Shown: positions 9,022 to 17,476, counted from the first letter of the stretch. The stretch: 60,830 nucleotides of DNA from Oleispira sp. (GCA_016765295.1 JAESQF010000123.1:104915-165744); one strand, 5' to 3'. Notes: generated from the sequence alone by a model not told the origin. Numbers and translations are program-made.

Positions 9022-9597
9022 ATGACGATAATTAAAGATACACGCACAGCAATTTTAGATGCCGCCCTTGATATGGTGCAGCGGCAGTCCATTAGTGGAG
9101 TCAGCTTTCAAGAGCTGGCTAAGCGTACGGGCATTAAAAAAGGCAGCATGTATTATCACTTTGAAAGCAAAGACGAGCTATCGGTAGCCTTGCTAGAACG
9201 TGCGACGAATGAGCTGAAAGAGAGCTTTGCTCGCGGTGAAGGAAAGTCTCCTACACAACGCTTACTTTATTATATTAACATTTATCGTGTACACATTATC
9301 CCTAGTGAGATGATGTGCCCGGGTGGTGCTTTTGCGGGTGAATGGGGCAAATTATCAGAATCCGTTCAGGTCAAAGTACAGTACTTAATTAATATGCAGG
9401 GTAAATGTTTGCAGCAGATATTGTCTGCGGGTATTGCGAGTGGTGAATTTTTTGACCATGGCCAGACAATTGAAGAATTAAGTCAGTGGTTAGTCGCTTG
9501 TATTCAAGGTGGCTTATTGACCAGCCGAGTGGCGGGTAATCAACAGCCTTTTGAAGGGGCGGTTAAGGTTATGACTCAGTATTTAACACAGCAATAA
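9022..9597 (+). CDS. TetR-family transcriptional regulator
   Basis: The 191-residue protein has a classic N-terminal helix-turn-helix (about 28-47, FQELAKRTGIKKGSMYYHF) and a helical ligand domain (about 60-190). The segment CPGGAFAGEWGKLSESVQ resembles the AcuR/YxaF-like branch in which a Cys sits in the effector pocket. The gene begins directly after an inverted repeat that is repeated almost exactly before the following alpha/beta-hydrolase gene. It therefore probably represses itself and the hydrolase, and its inducer may be a hydrolase substrate. Confidence 0.87.
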   Translation: MTIIKDTRTAILDAALDMVQRQSISGVSFQELAKRTGIKKGSMYYHFESKDELSVALLERATNELKESFARGEGKSPTQRLLYYINIYRVHIIPSEMMCPGGAFAGEWGKLSESVQVKVQYLINMQGKCLQQILSAGIASGEFFDHGQTIEELSQWLVACIQGGLLTSRVAGNQQPFEGAVKVMTQYLTQQ

Positions 9598-9633
9598 CTC
9601 AGCGCTATTTTTGGCCTTAATGGGTTAAAAATT

Positions 9634-9666
9634 TTGACAATTATACCTACCTCTCGTCAGGTAGGT
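9634..9666 (+). promoter_or_regulatory. promoter with palindromic operator upstream of the hydrolase gene
   Basis: TTGACA at 9634-9639 is followed by a perfect inverted repeat ACCTACCT-CTCGTC-AGGTAGGT (9645-9666). A -10-like TCAGGT (9657-9662, 17-bp spacer) overlaps the right arm. Arrangement and arm sequence match the site before the TetR gene at 8998-9019. Confidence 0.78.
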
Positions 9667-9710
9667 TTGGTTGAGAAATTAAATGAAATATTCACTTGAA
9701 GGAAATTGAT

Positions 9711-10583
9711 ATGAATTATGCACTGATGGCTTTTCGTTTTAAGACTCAACTGAGTAGTTGGGTTGCACCAACAAAGACCGCACAAAAATTAGCCGAAAAT
9801 TTTCTGACTCCGAAGCGCTTTGCTATTAAGGATTGGGAGCATAAGGCCGAGCAGCAAGGGCAGCGTTTCCAACTAACTCCTGATATTAGTGCTATTCGCT
9901 GGCTAGGGAAGAATGAAGAAAGAGTGAAAGAAAGTGTTGAGAATAGTGTTGTAGGCGACAATAAACAAATACTGTTAGTGCATGGTTGGGAAAGTCGTGG
10001 CACTCAGCTCTTTTCTCTAATTGAAGGCTTGATCACTCAAGGTTATTCGGTCGTCGCGATTGATATGCCTGGGCACGGACATTCTAAAGGGGATACTTCG
10101 AATGCTTATGTTTTCTCGCAAACAGTGATCCTAGCGCAGCAGGTATTAGGGCATTTTCATACCATTATCGGTCATTCTATGGGAGCGGGTGCGACATCCA
10201 TTGCGGTGGGAAAGGGCGTTAGCACCGATAAAATGATTCTGATTGCTGGCCCATCATCGATTGAAAACGTATTAAGGCACTTCACTCGGTTTGTTGGTTT
10301 GAATGCTAAAACCAGCGATAAATTTATTTCGGCCATTGGTCGTATTGTGGGTATTGCGGCCAGCGAAATGGATTCTACTCGTTTATTGCAGCAGTGTGAT
10401 GTGCCAACCTTGTTGATTCATGATGAGGCTGATATTGAAGTGCCTTATAGTGAATCGAAGCGTTTAGAGCAGGTGATCAATAATACTCAGATGCTTTCGA
10501 CACAAGGTTATGGACATCGAAAAATATTAAAATCAGAGCAGGTTATTAAAGCGATTAATGACTTTGTTACCACGGCGCATTAA
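9711..10583 (+). CDS. alpha/beta-fold hydrolase
   Basis: 290 residues from ATG 9711, chosen because AAGGA at 9699-9703 sits at the right distance; an in-frame TTG at 9696 lacks such a site. The fold is clear: LLVHGWESRGTQ oxyanion strand (about 87-98), DMPGHGHSKGD, and nucleophile elbow GHSMGAG with Ser156. Acid Asp241 lies in HDEADIEVPYS and the catalytic His269 in GYGHRKIL. It has no signal peptide, so it is cytoplasmic. It is paired with the TetR gene through a shared operator and is probably induced by that regulator's ligand. Esterase or related hydrolase; substrate not predictable from sequence. Confidence 0.85.
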   Translation: MNYALMAFRFKTQLSSWVAPTKTAQKLAENFLTPKRFAIKDWEHKAEQQGQRFQLTPDISAIRWLGKNEERVKESVENSVVGDNKQILLVHGWESRGTQLFSLIEGLITQGYSVVAIDMPGHGHSKGDTSNAYVFSQTVILAQQVLGHFHTIIGHSMGAGATSIAVGKGVSTDKMILIAGPSSIENVLRHFTRFVGLNAKTSDKFISAIGRIVGIAASEMDSTRLLQQCDVPTLLIHDEADIEVPYSESKRLEQVINNTQMLSTQGYGHRKILKSEQVIKAINDFVTTAH

Positions 10584-10670
10584 TCCAAGGAATTATTCTA
10601 ACAGATAGATTATAGCAATCGTTCAATGATATCTTAGCCGTATTATAAATGATGTTTGTAGAGTGTATTT

Positions 10671-11648
10671 ATGGCTGTTCAGGAGATAAAAGGGGAATAT
10701 CTAAAGCGCATTAATAGCGTATTAGATTATTTAGCACTGCACTATGCAGAGGATGTGAATTTGGAACACCTCGCTAAGGTTGCGAATTTTTCTCCTTTTC
10801 ATTTTCATCGAATATTCACCAGTATTACCGGTGAGCCATTAAATAAATATGTGCAACGTATTCGCATTGAAAAAGCGGCAGCTTTGCTTAAGTATCAGTT
10901 ATTAACTCCGGTATCCGATATTGCTTTGGATTGTGGTTTTTCGAGTTCCGCCTCATTTGCTCGTGTTTTTAAACAGCATTACGGTGTCAGTGCGAGTGAG
11001 TGGCGTAACGGTGCGAGTGAGAGTTTTAGCAAGAATCGCAAAGCACAAAGCAAAGATAGTGAAGCGCTTGGCAAGGCTTGGCAAACCGAGGATGTTGCGC
11101 CTATGTATATTGATCCCACGACAAATTCAATGAGTTGGGAAATTAATATGCTGCATCTAAAAAATATTCAGGTAGAAGTGAAACATGTTTCAGAAGTGAA
11201 TCTTGCTTACATTCGCCACATCGGGGAATTTAAAGGCGAAAAGAAACGATGGATTGAAATTTTTCAACGCTTAGTTCAGTGGGCATCAAGCCGGGATTTA
11301 GTTCGTTGCCCTGGTACTCAGTATTACACGGTATTTCGTGATGATTTAAATATTACGGATTTCAGTAAGTTTAAAACTGATCTTTGTCTCTCTGTCGAAA
11401 AGCCGATTACCGGACAAGGAGAGGTGTGTGTTGGAACCATTGCCGGTGGTAAATATGCAGTGGCTTACTTCGAAATTGATGCGGAAGAATACGAACAGGC
11501 TTGGAATGTTTTGTTTGATGAGTGGTTACCAAAAAGTGGTTATCAGCCGGATCAACGCTGCTGCTTTGAACGTTATTTAAATGACCCTAAAATGCACCCG
11601 GAAAATAAGCACATGGTTGAAATGTGCTTACCTGTGAAACCTTTATAG
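10671..11648 (+). CDS. AraC-family regulator with GyrI-like effector domain
   Basis: The 325-residue protein has an N-terminal double helix-turn-helix AraC domain (about 8-112; NLEHLAKVANFSPFHFHRIF and VSDIALDCGFSSSASFARVF). A linker of about 40 polar residues follows, then a C-terminal GyrI/SbmC-like domain (about 165-325, with VEVKHVSEVNLAYIRHIGEF and GGKYAVAYFEI). This is the Rob/BmrR-type architecture with the order DNA-binding then effector. Such proteins bind hydrophobic or cationic drugs and activate efflux or detoxification genes. The nearest candidates for control are the hydrolase upstream and itself; no target site was identified. Confidence 0.87.
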   Translation: MAVQEIKGEYLKRINSVLDYLALHYAEDVNLEHLAKVANFSPFHFHRIFTSITGEPLNKYVQRIRIEKAAALLKYQLLTPVSDIALDCGFSSSASFARVFKQHYGVSASEWRNGASESFSKNRKAQSKDSEALGKAWQTEDVAPMYIDPTTNSMSWEINMLHLKNIQVEVKHVSEVNLAYIRHIGEFKGEKKRWIEIFQRLVQWASSRDLVRCPGTQYYTVFRDDLNITDFSKFKTDLCLSVEKPITGQGEVCVGTIAGGKYAVAYFEIDAEEYEQAWNVLFDEWLPKSGYQPDQRCCFERYLNDPKMHPENKHMVEMCLPVKPL

Positions 11649-11672
11649 AAGTACTCGTACTCAATTAGTCAG

Positions 11673-12065
11673 TCAGGGCACTAGTTGGATAAGTTCAACT
11701 AGCTGCTCTGGATATAACCAGACGAATAAGGCCAGCACTGGAAAGACATAGAAATAAGCATTCATGAGGTGGTAGATATAAGGCGAGGCGCCTTTTAATT
11801 CCATAAAATAATCGATCACTAAACGCGCTTTTAAAACGATGATTGAGCAGATGATTAGTGTTACCAGAAAGCTAGGTTCTGCTTGCTCGGCAATCGCCGC
11901 ATTTATAATGGTTAAAATCATTAAACATAACCAGAGAATATCTAAGTGCCGGCTAGATTTTTGAGGCTTTGGTTCACGCGGCGCTTCTGTTTCTAAGATC
12001 GCACTTAATTTATTTATTGAATGATTACTATCGATACTAATTGATGGATTTTCGGAGTGGGTCAT
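11673..12065 (-). CDS. prokaryotic cytochrome c oxidase subunit IV-family protein (NorF-like)
   Basis: 131 residues from ATG 12065. A longer reading from 12122 would overlap the upstream gene and lacks a ribosome site, whereas AGGTAA precedes 12065. After a ~45-residue polar N-terminus there are three hydrophobic helices, with the central motif LKARLVIDYFMELKGA that is typical of the COX4_pro/NorF family (K-x-x-L-V-I-x-x-F-M-x-L). It follows the NorE-like gene by 17 bp and is surely co-transcribed. The role in assembly or activity of a heme-copper oxidase or NO reductase is inferred from the family. Confidence 0.72.
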   Translation of the reverse strand: MTHSENPSISIDSNHSINKLSAILETEAPREPKPQKSSRHLDILWLCLMILTIINAAIAEQAEPSFLVTLIICSIIVLKARLVIDYFMELKGASPYIYHLMNAYFYVFPVLALFVWLYPEQLVELIQLVP

Positions 12066-12082
12066 TGGGTTACCTATCAGTA

Positions 12083-12721
12083 TTATTGAATAACATACAG
12101 TAAAGGAAAAATAACAATCCAAGCGAGATCAATCATATGCCAATAGCAAGCGGCGGCAATTAAGCCTGAGTGATTGTCTGCAGTGAAGTTTCCCGATTTA
12201 ATTTGAGAGATAGACCAGATAATCCCTAAACTTCCCCAGCCGACATGCAGTAAGTGATTAAAGGTAGTGTAGTAATAAACGGCAAAAAATTTGTTGGTAT
12301 TGATATCGATACCCGCAGCTGTATTCCATTGGTATTCCCATAGCTTTATTGCAAAATAACAAGCTCCGCAAAACAGAGTTAGCGATAACCAGCGTACGGC
12401 TATGTTGGGGCGATCATTACGTAGGGAAAAAATTCCTTTCACTAAAAAGTAACTACTACTAATCAGCACTAGGGTATTTAACGTACCTGCTAGGGTATGG
12501 AGGTGGAGCGGACCCTCTTCAAATTCTGCGGGGTAATGAGCTCGAGCTAGGAAGTAGATTACAAAAAACAATGCGAACTCAGTCAGTTCAGAAAAAATAC
12601 CCACCCAAATGGCCGGGTTGCCAGGTATCGTCTTAGAATCAAAAAAGGGTTTCACATTTTCTTCTGCTATCTCATCACTTACTTCGTCAGCGATTACAGT
12701 ATCTATTACTTGAACATTCAT
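12083..12721 (-). CDS. cytochrome c oxidase subunit III-family protein (NorE-like)
   Basis: The 212-residue protein has five predicted membrane helices in the CoxIII/NorE pattern: PAIWVGIFSELTEFALFFVIY near 37-57, LHTLAGTLNTLVLISSSYFL, the CYFAIKLWEYQW loop, FNHLLHVGWGSLGIIW, and CYWHMIDLAWIVIFPLLYV at the end. Conserved Glu and His residues of the family are present. A COX4/NorF-like gene follows. In Pseudomonas, NorE/NorF accompany NO reductase genes, but none is visible nearby, so the partner enzyme must be elsewhere. A hairpin lies 72-108 nt before its start codon. Confidence 0.78.
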   Translation of the reverse strand: MNVQVIDTVIADEVSDEIAEENVKPFFDSKTIPGNPAIWVGIFSELTEFALFFVIYFLARAHYPAEFEEGPLHLHTLAGTLNTLVLISSSYFLVKGIFSLRNDRPNIAVRWLSLTLFCGACYFAIKLWEYQWNTAAGIDINTNKFFAVYYYTTFNHLLHVGWGSLGIIWSISQIKSGNFTADNHSGLIAAACYWHMIDLAWIVIFPLLYVIQ

Positions 12722-12792
12722 ACTTGGCCTGTACTAAGTTATTCATAAATCACTATAGGCCTGAGCAGAATCTGTGCCAATGAAAGAGGGTT

Positions 12793-12829
12793 GTTGGCTG
12801 GCTATTTTCAGGGGTTATAGCCAGCTAAC
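12793..12829. other. hairpin in the leader of the cox3/cox4-like operon
   Basis: GTTGGCTGGCTAT (12793-12805) pairs with ATAGCCAGCTAAC (12817-12829) with one mismatch, leaving an 11-nt loop. No U-run follows on either strand, so it is not a standard terminator. It lies in the 360-bp gap 12722-13081, which otherwise holds only the terminator at 13037-13070. It could be a leader structure or protein-binding dyad. Confidence 0.5.
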
Positions 12830-13036
12830 TCAATGCTTTAGTAATTAAACTATATACGGTATTGATATATCGTTAATGGTGAAATATCGAGACTAATAAG
12901 GGAGGACCTGGGTTGGACTGATGGTGTCTTGCTAATTCGATACAAGTGGAGGGAAGTTATATTGTCATCGCATGGATGGTATTAAAAATGATAGCTCTAT
13001 GGACTTAATACTCGAGCCTAGAACGTGCAGAAAGTG

Positions 13037-13070
13037 AAAGACCTTGGTATGAATTACTAAGGCCTTTTGA
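13037..13070. terminator. probable terminator after the YdcH-family gene
   Basis: AAAGACCTTGGTA (13037-13049) pairs with TACTAAGGCCTTT (13055-13067) with one wobble and one mismatch around a 5-nt loop. The U-run is short on both strands, so termination may be partial. It sits 12 bp beyond the stop of the minus-strand gene. Confidence 0.55.
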
Positions 13071-13081
13071 TTGCAGAAAAA

Positions 13082-13327
13082 TTAAGCATCGACTGTTTCT
13101 AGCATGCCTAATAAATCATCTTTTAAATGCACTCGACGCATTTTTAATCCTTCTAAGCGTGCATCAGATGATGCTTCAGCGCCTTCTTCAATTTTTCTTA
13201 TTTCACGATCAGTATCGTGATATTCCTCAAACAGGCGCACGAAGTGGCGATCGTTCATTTTTAACTGGCGAATTCGATCATTGTGCTGAGGGAATTCGTT
13301 ATGCAGGCTATGATTTTCAATGCACAT
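13082..13327 (-). CDS. YdcH/DUF465-family small protein
   Basis: The 81-residue protein is highly charged, predicted all-helical and probably a coiled-coil hairpin. Motifs RIRQLKMNDRHFVRLFEEYH and HDTDREIRKIEEG match the YdcH (DUF465) family, and VHLKDDLLGML is the usual family C-terminus. The molecular role is not established. A near-perfect FNR/Anr box lies 70-83 nt before the start codon, suggesting induction when oxygen is low. Confidence 0.83.
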   Translation of the reverse strand: MCIENHSLHNEFPQHNDRIRQLKMNDRHFVRLFEEYHDTDREIRKIEEGAEASSDARLEGLKMRRVHLKDDLLGMLETVDA

Positions 13328-13396
13328 GCTTTTTCCTTAATTAAACTGGTTTGTTTTCCGGATGTATTTAGCTTAGTTAAGAAAAAGGAAATTGGT

Positions 13397-13410
13397 TTGA
13401 TTTAGATCAT
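13397..13410 (-). promoter_or_regulatory. FNR/Anr-like box upstream of the YdcH-family gene
   Basis: TTGAT-TTAG-ATCAT matches the FNR/Anr consensus TTGAT-N4-ATCAA in 9 of 10 fixed positions. On the minus strand a TAAGCT hexamer at 13375-13370 lies where the -10 of a class II FNR-activated promoter (box centred near -41.5) would fall. Confidence 0.55.
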
Positions 13411-13443
13411 TTCTATCGCGGGTAAAAGTAAATACTTTAGCTA

Positions 13444-13878
13444 TTAAGGCATTTTTCTTAGCGTTTGTTGAATCCATTGTTGTAATTGATTCGCTGGTAG
13501 GGCGCCAGCAATACGATCGACTTCTTTACCGTTACGAAAAACAGCTAGAGTAGGAATGCTGCGAATATTTAATTGTGCACCAAGCTGTTGGGCATTTTCG
13601 GTATTCACCTTGGCGAACAAGGCTTGGTTTTTCATCTGTTCAGCGACTTGGGCATAAGCCGGAGCCATTGCTTTACAAGGACCGCACCAGCTGGCCCAAA
13701 AATCGACCACCACTGGCATATCATTCTTGCTGGTATATTTAGCAAACTGGCTTTCGCTTAGGTCGACAGGCTTACCTTGCCAGATCGTTTGCTTGCATTT
13801 TCCACATTGACCTTCGCTGGCTTTGCGGCCTTCTGGTATACGATTGGTGGCATGGCAGTGTGAGCAAACGATTAGCAT
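13444..13878 (-). CDS. trxC: thioredoxin 2 (TrxC) with N-terminal zinc ribbon
   Basis: The 144-residue protein has two CxxC pairs in the first 30 residues (CSHC and CGKC), the zinc-binding module that separates TrxC from TrxA. A thioredoxin domain follows with active site WASWCGPCK and the cis-Pro loop IRSIPTLAVFRNG. It is a cytoplasmic disulfide reductase; in E. coli it belongs to the OxyR regulon and the zinc site is oxidation-sensitive. It lies just downstream of dsbD on the same strand (40 bp between), so the two may be co-expressed and both feed thiol-disulfide exchange. Confidence 0.93.
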   Translation of the reverse strand: MLIVCSHCHATNRIPEGRKASEGQCGKCKQTIWQGKPVDLSESQFAKYTSKNDMPVVVDFWASWCGPCKAMAPAYAQVAEQMKNQALFAKVNTENAQQLGAQLNIRSIPTLAVFRNGKEVDRIAGALPANQLQQWIQQTLRKMP

Positions 13879-13918
13879 TATACAACTCGACTTAATTTCT
13901 TTATTTATAGGCTAGGCG

Positions 13919-15760
13919 TTATAAGGTCGCTTTGACTTTATTCAAGTGCTGCACAAATTCTTCTTTATGCATTTCCCCTAGAATTCGCAATGTATCCAGT
14001 TCGCCATCAGCTGTAAAAAACAATAAGCTAGGGGGGCCAAATAAGTTGAATTCTGTCATTAGGTCAATTTGCTCTTGAGTCTGATCGGTTACGTCGATTT
14101 GTAACCATAATAACTCTGGCCAATGAGCTTGAACGTCTGCTTCGTGAAAGACTGCTTTTTCCATCACCTTGCAGGCGATACACCAGTCGGCGTAATAATC
14201 TAGCATTACCGCACCATTAGGGTTGGCTACTAGATGATTTTTAATCGCTGCATCTAGTTGCGCTTTATTTTCGATATTTTCAAATGGGCTGGCATTACTA
14301 TGAGCTTGCGGGTTATTAATACCGCCAGAGGCATAGCTGGAAGTAAGCGGTTTAAGTGGGTCGTCATTACCTTGCAGGGCTCCGATTAATGCGAGCACGC
14401 CATAAACAAGTATGACGAAACCGATGCCTTTTACAGTGCGTTTAATTCCTGTTTGAGCGGGCTCAATCGGCTCAATCGCGCCGAGGTAAATAGCATAAAC
14501 GATCGCCAGTACGCCCCACATGGCGAGAATAAGTGTCGCATCTAAGAAGCGTGATAATAACCAAATCGCCACGCCGATTAATAAAATGCCAAAGAAGGCT
14601 TTGATCTGATCCATCCAGCCACCGGCTTTGGGCATGATAGACGCACCCGAAGTACCGAGAATGATGAGCGGTGTGCCCATACCTAAACCTAACGCTAATA
14701 ATGCGCTACCACCTAACCAAGCATCGCCTGTCGTACTTAAGTAAACCAAGGCGCCGGCAAGAGGCGCTGATACACACGGCGATACAACTAAGGCCGATAA
14801 AACACCCATTAGGAAGACGCTAATTAAACTGCCGCCTTTTTGTTTTTGGTTCATATTGTTTAAGCGATTACGTAAGCCGCTAGGCAATTGCAGTTCGTAT
14901 AGACCAAACATGGAAAGTGAAAGAGCTAAAAACAAAATAGCAAAAATGGTCAATATCCAAGGGGTTTGCATCCAAGCTTGAATATTAGCGCCTGCACCTA
15001 ATAAACCAACAGCGACACCCGCAGCGGCATAGGTAATGGCCATGCCCATAACGTAGGTAGTAGAAAGTACGAAACCTTTGGCTGGAGTATGCTTCTTTTG
15101 ACCAATAACGATGCTGGTAAGAATCGGCACCATAGGTAGGACGCAAGGTGTGAAGGTTAGGCCTAGGCCTAAAATAAAGAATAAGCCAACAACGCTGAAC
15201 CAAGATTTACCTTCAATCCAGCTAGTAGTCTCTGCTTCGATAGTTACTTTAGTCGCTGCTTTAGTAGCTGATTCGGCTTGAGTGAGAGATGGCTTTCTTG
15301 CCTGGTCGGCTTGCACTGCAGTCCAGTCGATATCCAATTCAATTTTTTGTGGTGGATAGCAAAGACCGGCATCGGCGCAGCCTTGAAAGCCTAGAATTGT
15401 TGGGGTATTAGCCACGAACTGTTTAAGATCAAAGCGGGCTTCTACTTGATGGTAATAAACGATGACTTCGCCAAAAGCTTCATCATGCTTTAGTTCACCT
15501 TCTTCGGAGAACTCGATGGCTTTAAATTTCTGCTTACCTTGCTTAAGGTACATCTTCTTTTTATACAGGTAATATTCGTCAACACTGTCCCAGATAACAC
15601 TCAGTTCACTTCCTTGCTGATCGACTAGAAAGGGGAAGGCTTCGCCGACAGGGAGGAATTTAGGTTCGCTATCAATAAGGCTGTCGAGAAGGCCAGCCTG
15701 CGCTGAGCTGATGCTCAGCAGAAGAAGTAAAAATGAAAAACGAGTGACGATCCAGGCCAT
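13919..15760 (-). CDS. dsbD: thiol:disulfide interchange protein DsbD
   Basis: The 613-residue protein has the full DsbD layout. A signal sequence (1-22) leads to a periplasmic N-terminal immunoglobulin-like domain with redox Cys128 and Cys134 (GCADAGLCYPP). Eight membrane helices follow, with the paired cysteines in FTPCVLPMVP and SPCVSAPLAGA. The C-terminal thioredoxin domain has active site YADWCIACKVME. It carries electrons from cytoplasmic thioredoxin across the inner membrane to DsbC, DsbG and cytochrome c maturation proteins. Its neighbour trxC could supply electrons. A 7-bp-stem hairpin lies 22-51 nt before the start codon. Confidence 0.95.
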   Translation of the reverse strand: MAWIVTRFSFLLLLLSISSAQAGLLDSLIDSEPKFLPVGEAFPFLVDQQGSELSVIWDSVDEYYLYKKKMYLKQGKQKFKAIEFSEEGELKHDEAFGEVIVYYHQVEARFDLKQFVANTPTILGFQGCADAGLCYPPQKIELDIDWTAVQADQARKPSLTQAESATKAATKVTIEAETTSWIEGKSWFSVVGLFFILGLGLTFTPCVLPMVPILTSIVIGQKKHTPAKGFVLSTTYVMGMAITYAAAGVAVGLLGAGANIQAWMQTPWILTIFAILFLALSLSMFGLYELQLPSGLRNRLNNMNQKQKGGSLISVFLMGVLSALVVSPCVSAPLAGALVYLSTTGDAWLGGSALLALGLGMGTPLIILGTSGASIMPKAGGWMDQIKAFFGILLIGVAIWLLSRFLDATLILAMWGVLAIVYAIYLGAIEPIEPAQTGIKRTVKGIGFVILVYGVLALIGALQGNDDPLKPLTSSYASGGINNPQAHSNASPFENIENKAQLDAAIKNHLVANPNGAVMLDYYADWCIACKVMEKAVFHEADVQAHWPELLWLQIDVTDQTQEQIDLMTEFNLFGPPSLLFFTADGELDTLRILGEMHKEEFVQHLNKVKATL

Positions 15761-15781
15761 ATTAAGGCTCCTGTTTAGTTT

Positions 15782-15811
15782 GGCTGCTCAGTTAACAGTA
15801 AGTTAGCAGCC
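15782..15811. other. hairpin in the ispB-dsbD gap
   Basis: GGCTGCT (15782-15788) pairs perfectly with AGCAGCC (15805-15811) around 16 nt that include GTTAAC. No U-run follows, so termination of ispB is doubtful. It could shape the dsbD leader. Confidence 0.35.
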
Positions 15812-15851
15812 TAATCTTAAGAGCCCAGCCATCATTGTCGGATGCTTAGGC

Positions 15852-16820
15852 TTAAGTATTTCGTTCAATGGCGATACGTGCCAAGCCATGAAGTGCTTGT
15901 TTGGCATCGCTATCGGCTAATTGGTTCAAACATTCTTGCGCTAATTCAACGTGCTTGCGCGCAATTTGTTTGGTGTATTCTAATGAGCCACAGGTTTTAA
16001 CAATTTCCATAATGGCATCGATGTCTTCTAAGCCGCCTTTACGGATGGCTTTACGAATCAATTTCTGCTGTTCTTCTGTGCCTTCACGCATGGCATGAAT
16101 CAGCGGTAGTGTTGCTTTGCCTTCAGCAAGATCATCACCAACGTTCTTGCCCATTTCTTTAGCGTCGCCTTCATAATCGAGTACGTCATCGACTAATTGA
16201 AACGCCATACCTAAATGGTGGCCATAATTTTTTAGCGCTTCTTCTTGCTCAGCATCTGCTTCGCATAAAACGGCGGCGGCATGAGTCGAGGCTTCGAATA
16301 GCATCGCGGTTTTACCCTTGATGACCTCCATATATTGTTCTTCGCTAGTATCTGGATTCTTACAGTTAACCAGCTGTAAGACTTCCCCTTCAGCGATTAC
16401 GCAGGTGGAGTTGGATAAAATATCCATCACTTGTAGGTTTTCCAGCTCAACCATCATCTGAAAAGAGCGAGCATATAAAAAGTCGCCTACCAAGACACTC
16501 GGTGCATTGCCCCATTTTTCATTTGCAGTTGGATTGCCACGACGCATGTCAGAAGTATCGACTACATCATCATGTAATAAGGTAGCGGTGTGAAGGAACT
16601 CGATCACAGCCGCTAATTTATTCGCTTGAGAACCCGACTTTTCAAGCACTTTTGCCGTCATGATAACTAATAGGGGGCGTAAGCGTTTACCGCCGCTAGA
16701 GACGATATAGTCGGCAATTTTTTCAACCAGAGGAACGCGTGAAGAGAGTTGTTCGCGAATCAGTATATCGACGGCAGCAAAGTCCTGCTCGATAAGCGCG
16801 TAAATGTCTTTAACCTGCAT
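15852..16820 (-). CDS. ispB: octaprenyl diphosphate synthase
   Basis: The 322-residue all-helical trans-prenyltransferase has both aspartate-rich motifs: first DDVVD in LLHDDVVDTSDMRRG and second DDVLD in QLVDDVLDYEGD, each preceded by the usual contexts (GGKRLRPLL for isopentenyl diphosphate binding; GKTAMLFEAS). It extends farnesyl diphosphate to the all-trans side chain of ubiquinone. It diverges from rplU, the order conserved in Pseudomonas and E. coli, which supports the IspB call over GGPP synthase. Chain length cannot be read with certainty from sequence. Confidence 0.92.
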   Translation of the reverse strand: MQVKDIYALIEQDFAAVDILIREQLSSRVPLVEKIADYIVSSGGKRLRPLLVIMTAKVLEKSGSQANKLAAVIEFLHTATLLHDDVVDTSDMRRGNPTANEKWGNAPSVLVGDFLYARSFQMMVELENLQVMDILSNSTCVIAEGEVLQLVNCKNPDTSEEQYMEVIKGKTAMLFEASTHAAAVLCEADAEQEEALKNYGHHLGMAFQLVDDVLDYEGDAKEMGKNVGDDLAEGKATLPLIHAMREGTEEQQKLIRKAIRKGGLEDIDAIMEIVKTCGSLEYTKQIARKHVELAQECLNQLADSDAKQALHGLARIAIERNT

Positions 16821-16911
16821 GGTGAAAATAGTGCCTTTAGGCTGATGGGGTAAGGGATTACATGCTATTGCTAAGGGCGTAACCTGTCAAGTATGGTGGT
16901 GAATTGCAAGC

Positions 16912-16940
16912 TTGCGCCGAGGCTTTTGCTGAGTTATAAT
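16912..16940 (+). promoter_or_regulatory. sigma-70 promoter of rplU-rpmA
   Basis: TTGCGC (16912-16917), a 17-bp spacer and a perfect TATAAT (16935-16940) are followed by GC-rich sequence typical of ribosomal-protein promoters. It gives an RNA leader of about 135 nt before the rplU start; no named leader motif was recognised in it. Confidence 0.75.
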
Positions 16941-17082
16941 TCGCGCCCCGAAATTCCGTTCTCTACTATATTGGAAATCAGAGCATTTCCCGTAGACCTA
17001 GAACCAAAGCAGCGGCAGGTTGAGTAAAATCGCTTGAGAGGTTCGGTATTTAGATTTATAAATTCACAACGGAGACAATGCA

Positions 17083-17394
17083 ATGTACGCAGTTGTTGTT
17101 ACAGGCGGTAAACAGTACCGTGTTGAAGAAGGTCAAACTCTTAAGGTTGAAAAGCTTGAAGTAGCTACTGGCGGTGCCGTAGAGATCGAACGTGTTTTAT
17201 TAATCGGCAATGGCGATGATGTTAAAATCGGTCAGCCACTTGTTGAAGGCGCTAAAGTAACAGCTGAAGTTGTTGCTCACGGCCGTCATAAGAAAGTTAA
17301 GATCATAAAGTTCAAGCGACGTAAGCACCACATGAAGCAAATGGGTCACCGTCAGTGGTTCACAGAGATCAAAATTACCAGCATCGCTGTTTAA
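17083..17394 (+). CDS. rplU: 50S ribosomal protein L21
   Basis: The 103-residue length is typical of the family. It starts [18 protein letters not shown] and ends with the basic [16 protein letters not shown] segment that binds 23S rRNA. GGAG lies before ATG 17083. It is first gene of the rplU-rpmA operon, driven by the promoter at 16912-16940, and is divergent from ispB as in most gammaproteobacteria. Confidence 0.97.
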   Translation: MYAVVVTGGKQYRVEEGQTLKVEKLEVATGGAVEIERVLLIGNGDDVKIGQPLVEGAKVTAEVVAHGRHKKVKIIKFKRRKHHMKQMGHRQWFTEIKITSIAV

Positions 17395-17476
17395 TTCTGA
17401 CTTTAAACTTATTTATTAATTACGGCGAACTTGGCGGCAGTGATGCACCAAGGGAACCAAATTTGGAGGCTAGAGC

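Noticed and set aside
12862-12878. TTGAT followed by ATAT-CGTTA as an FNR box before the cox3-like gene
   Set aside because: The right half does not match ATCAA; only the left half fits.
16941-17082. Named ribosomal-protein leader motif before rplU
   Set aside because: A leader of about 135 nt exists, but I could not recognise a defined structure in it.
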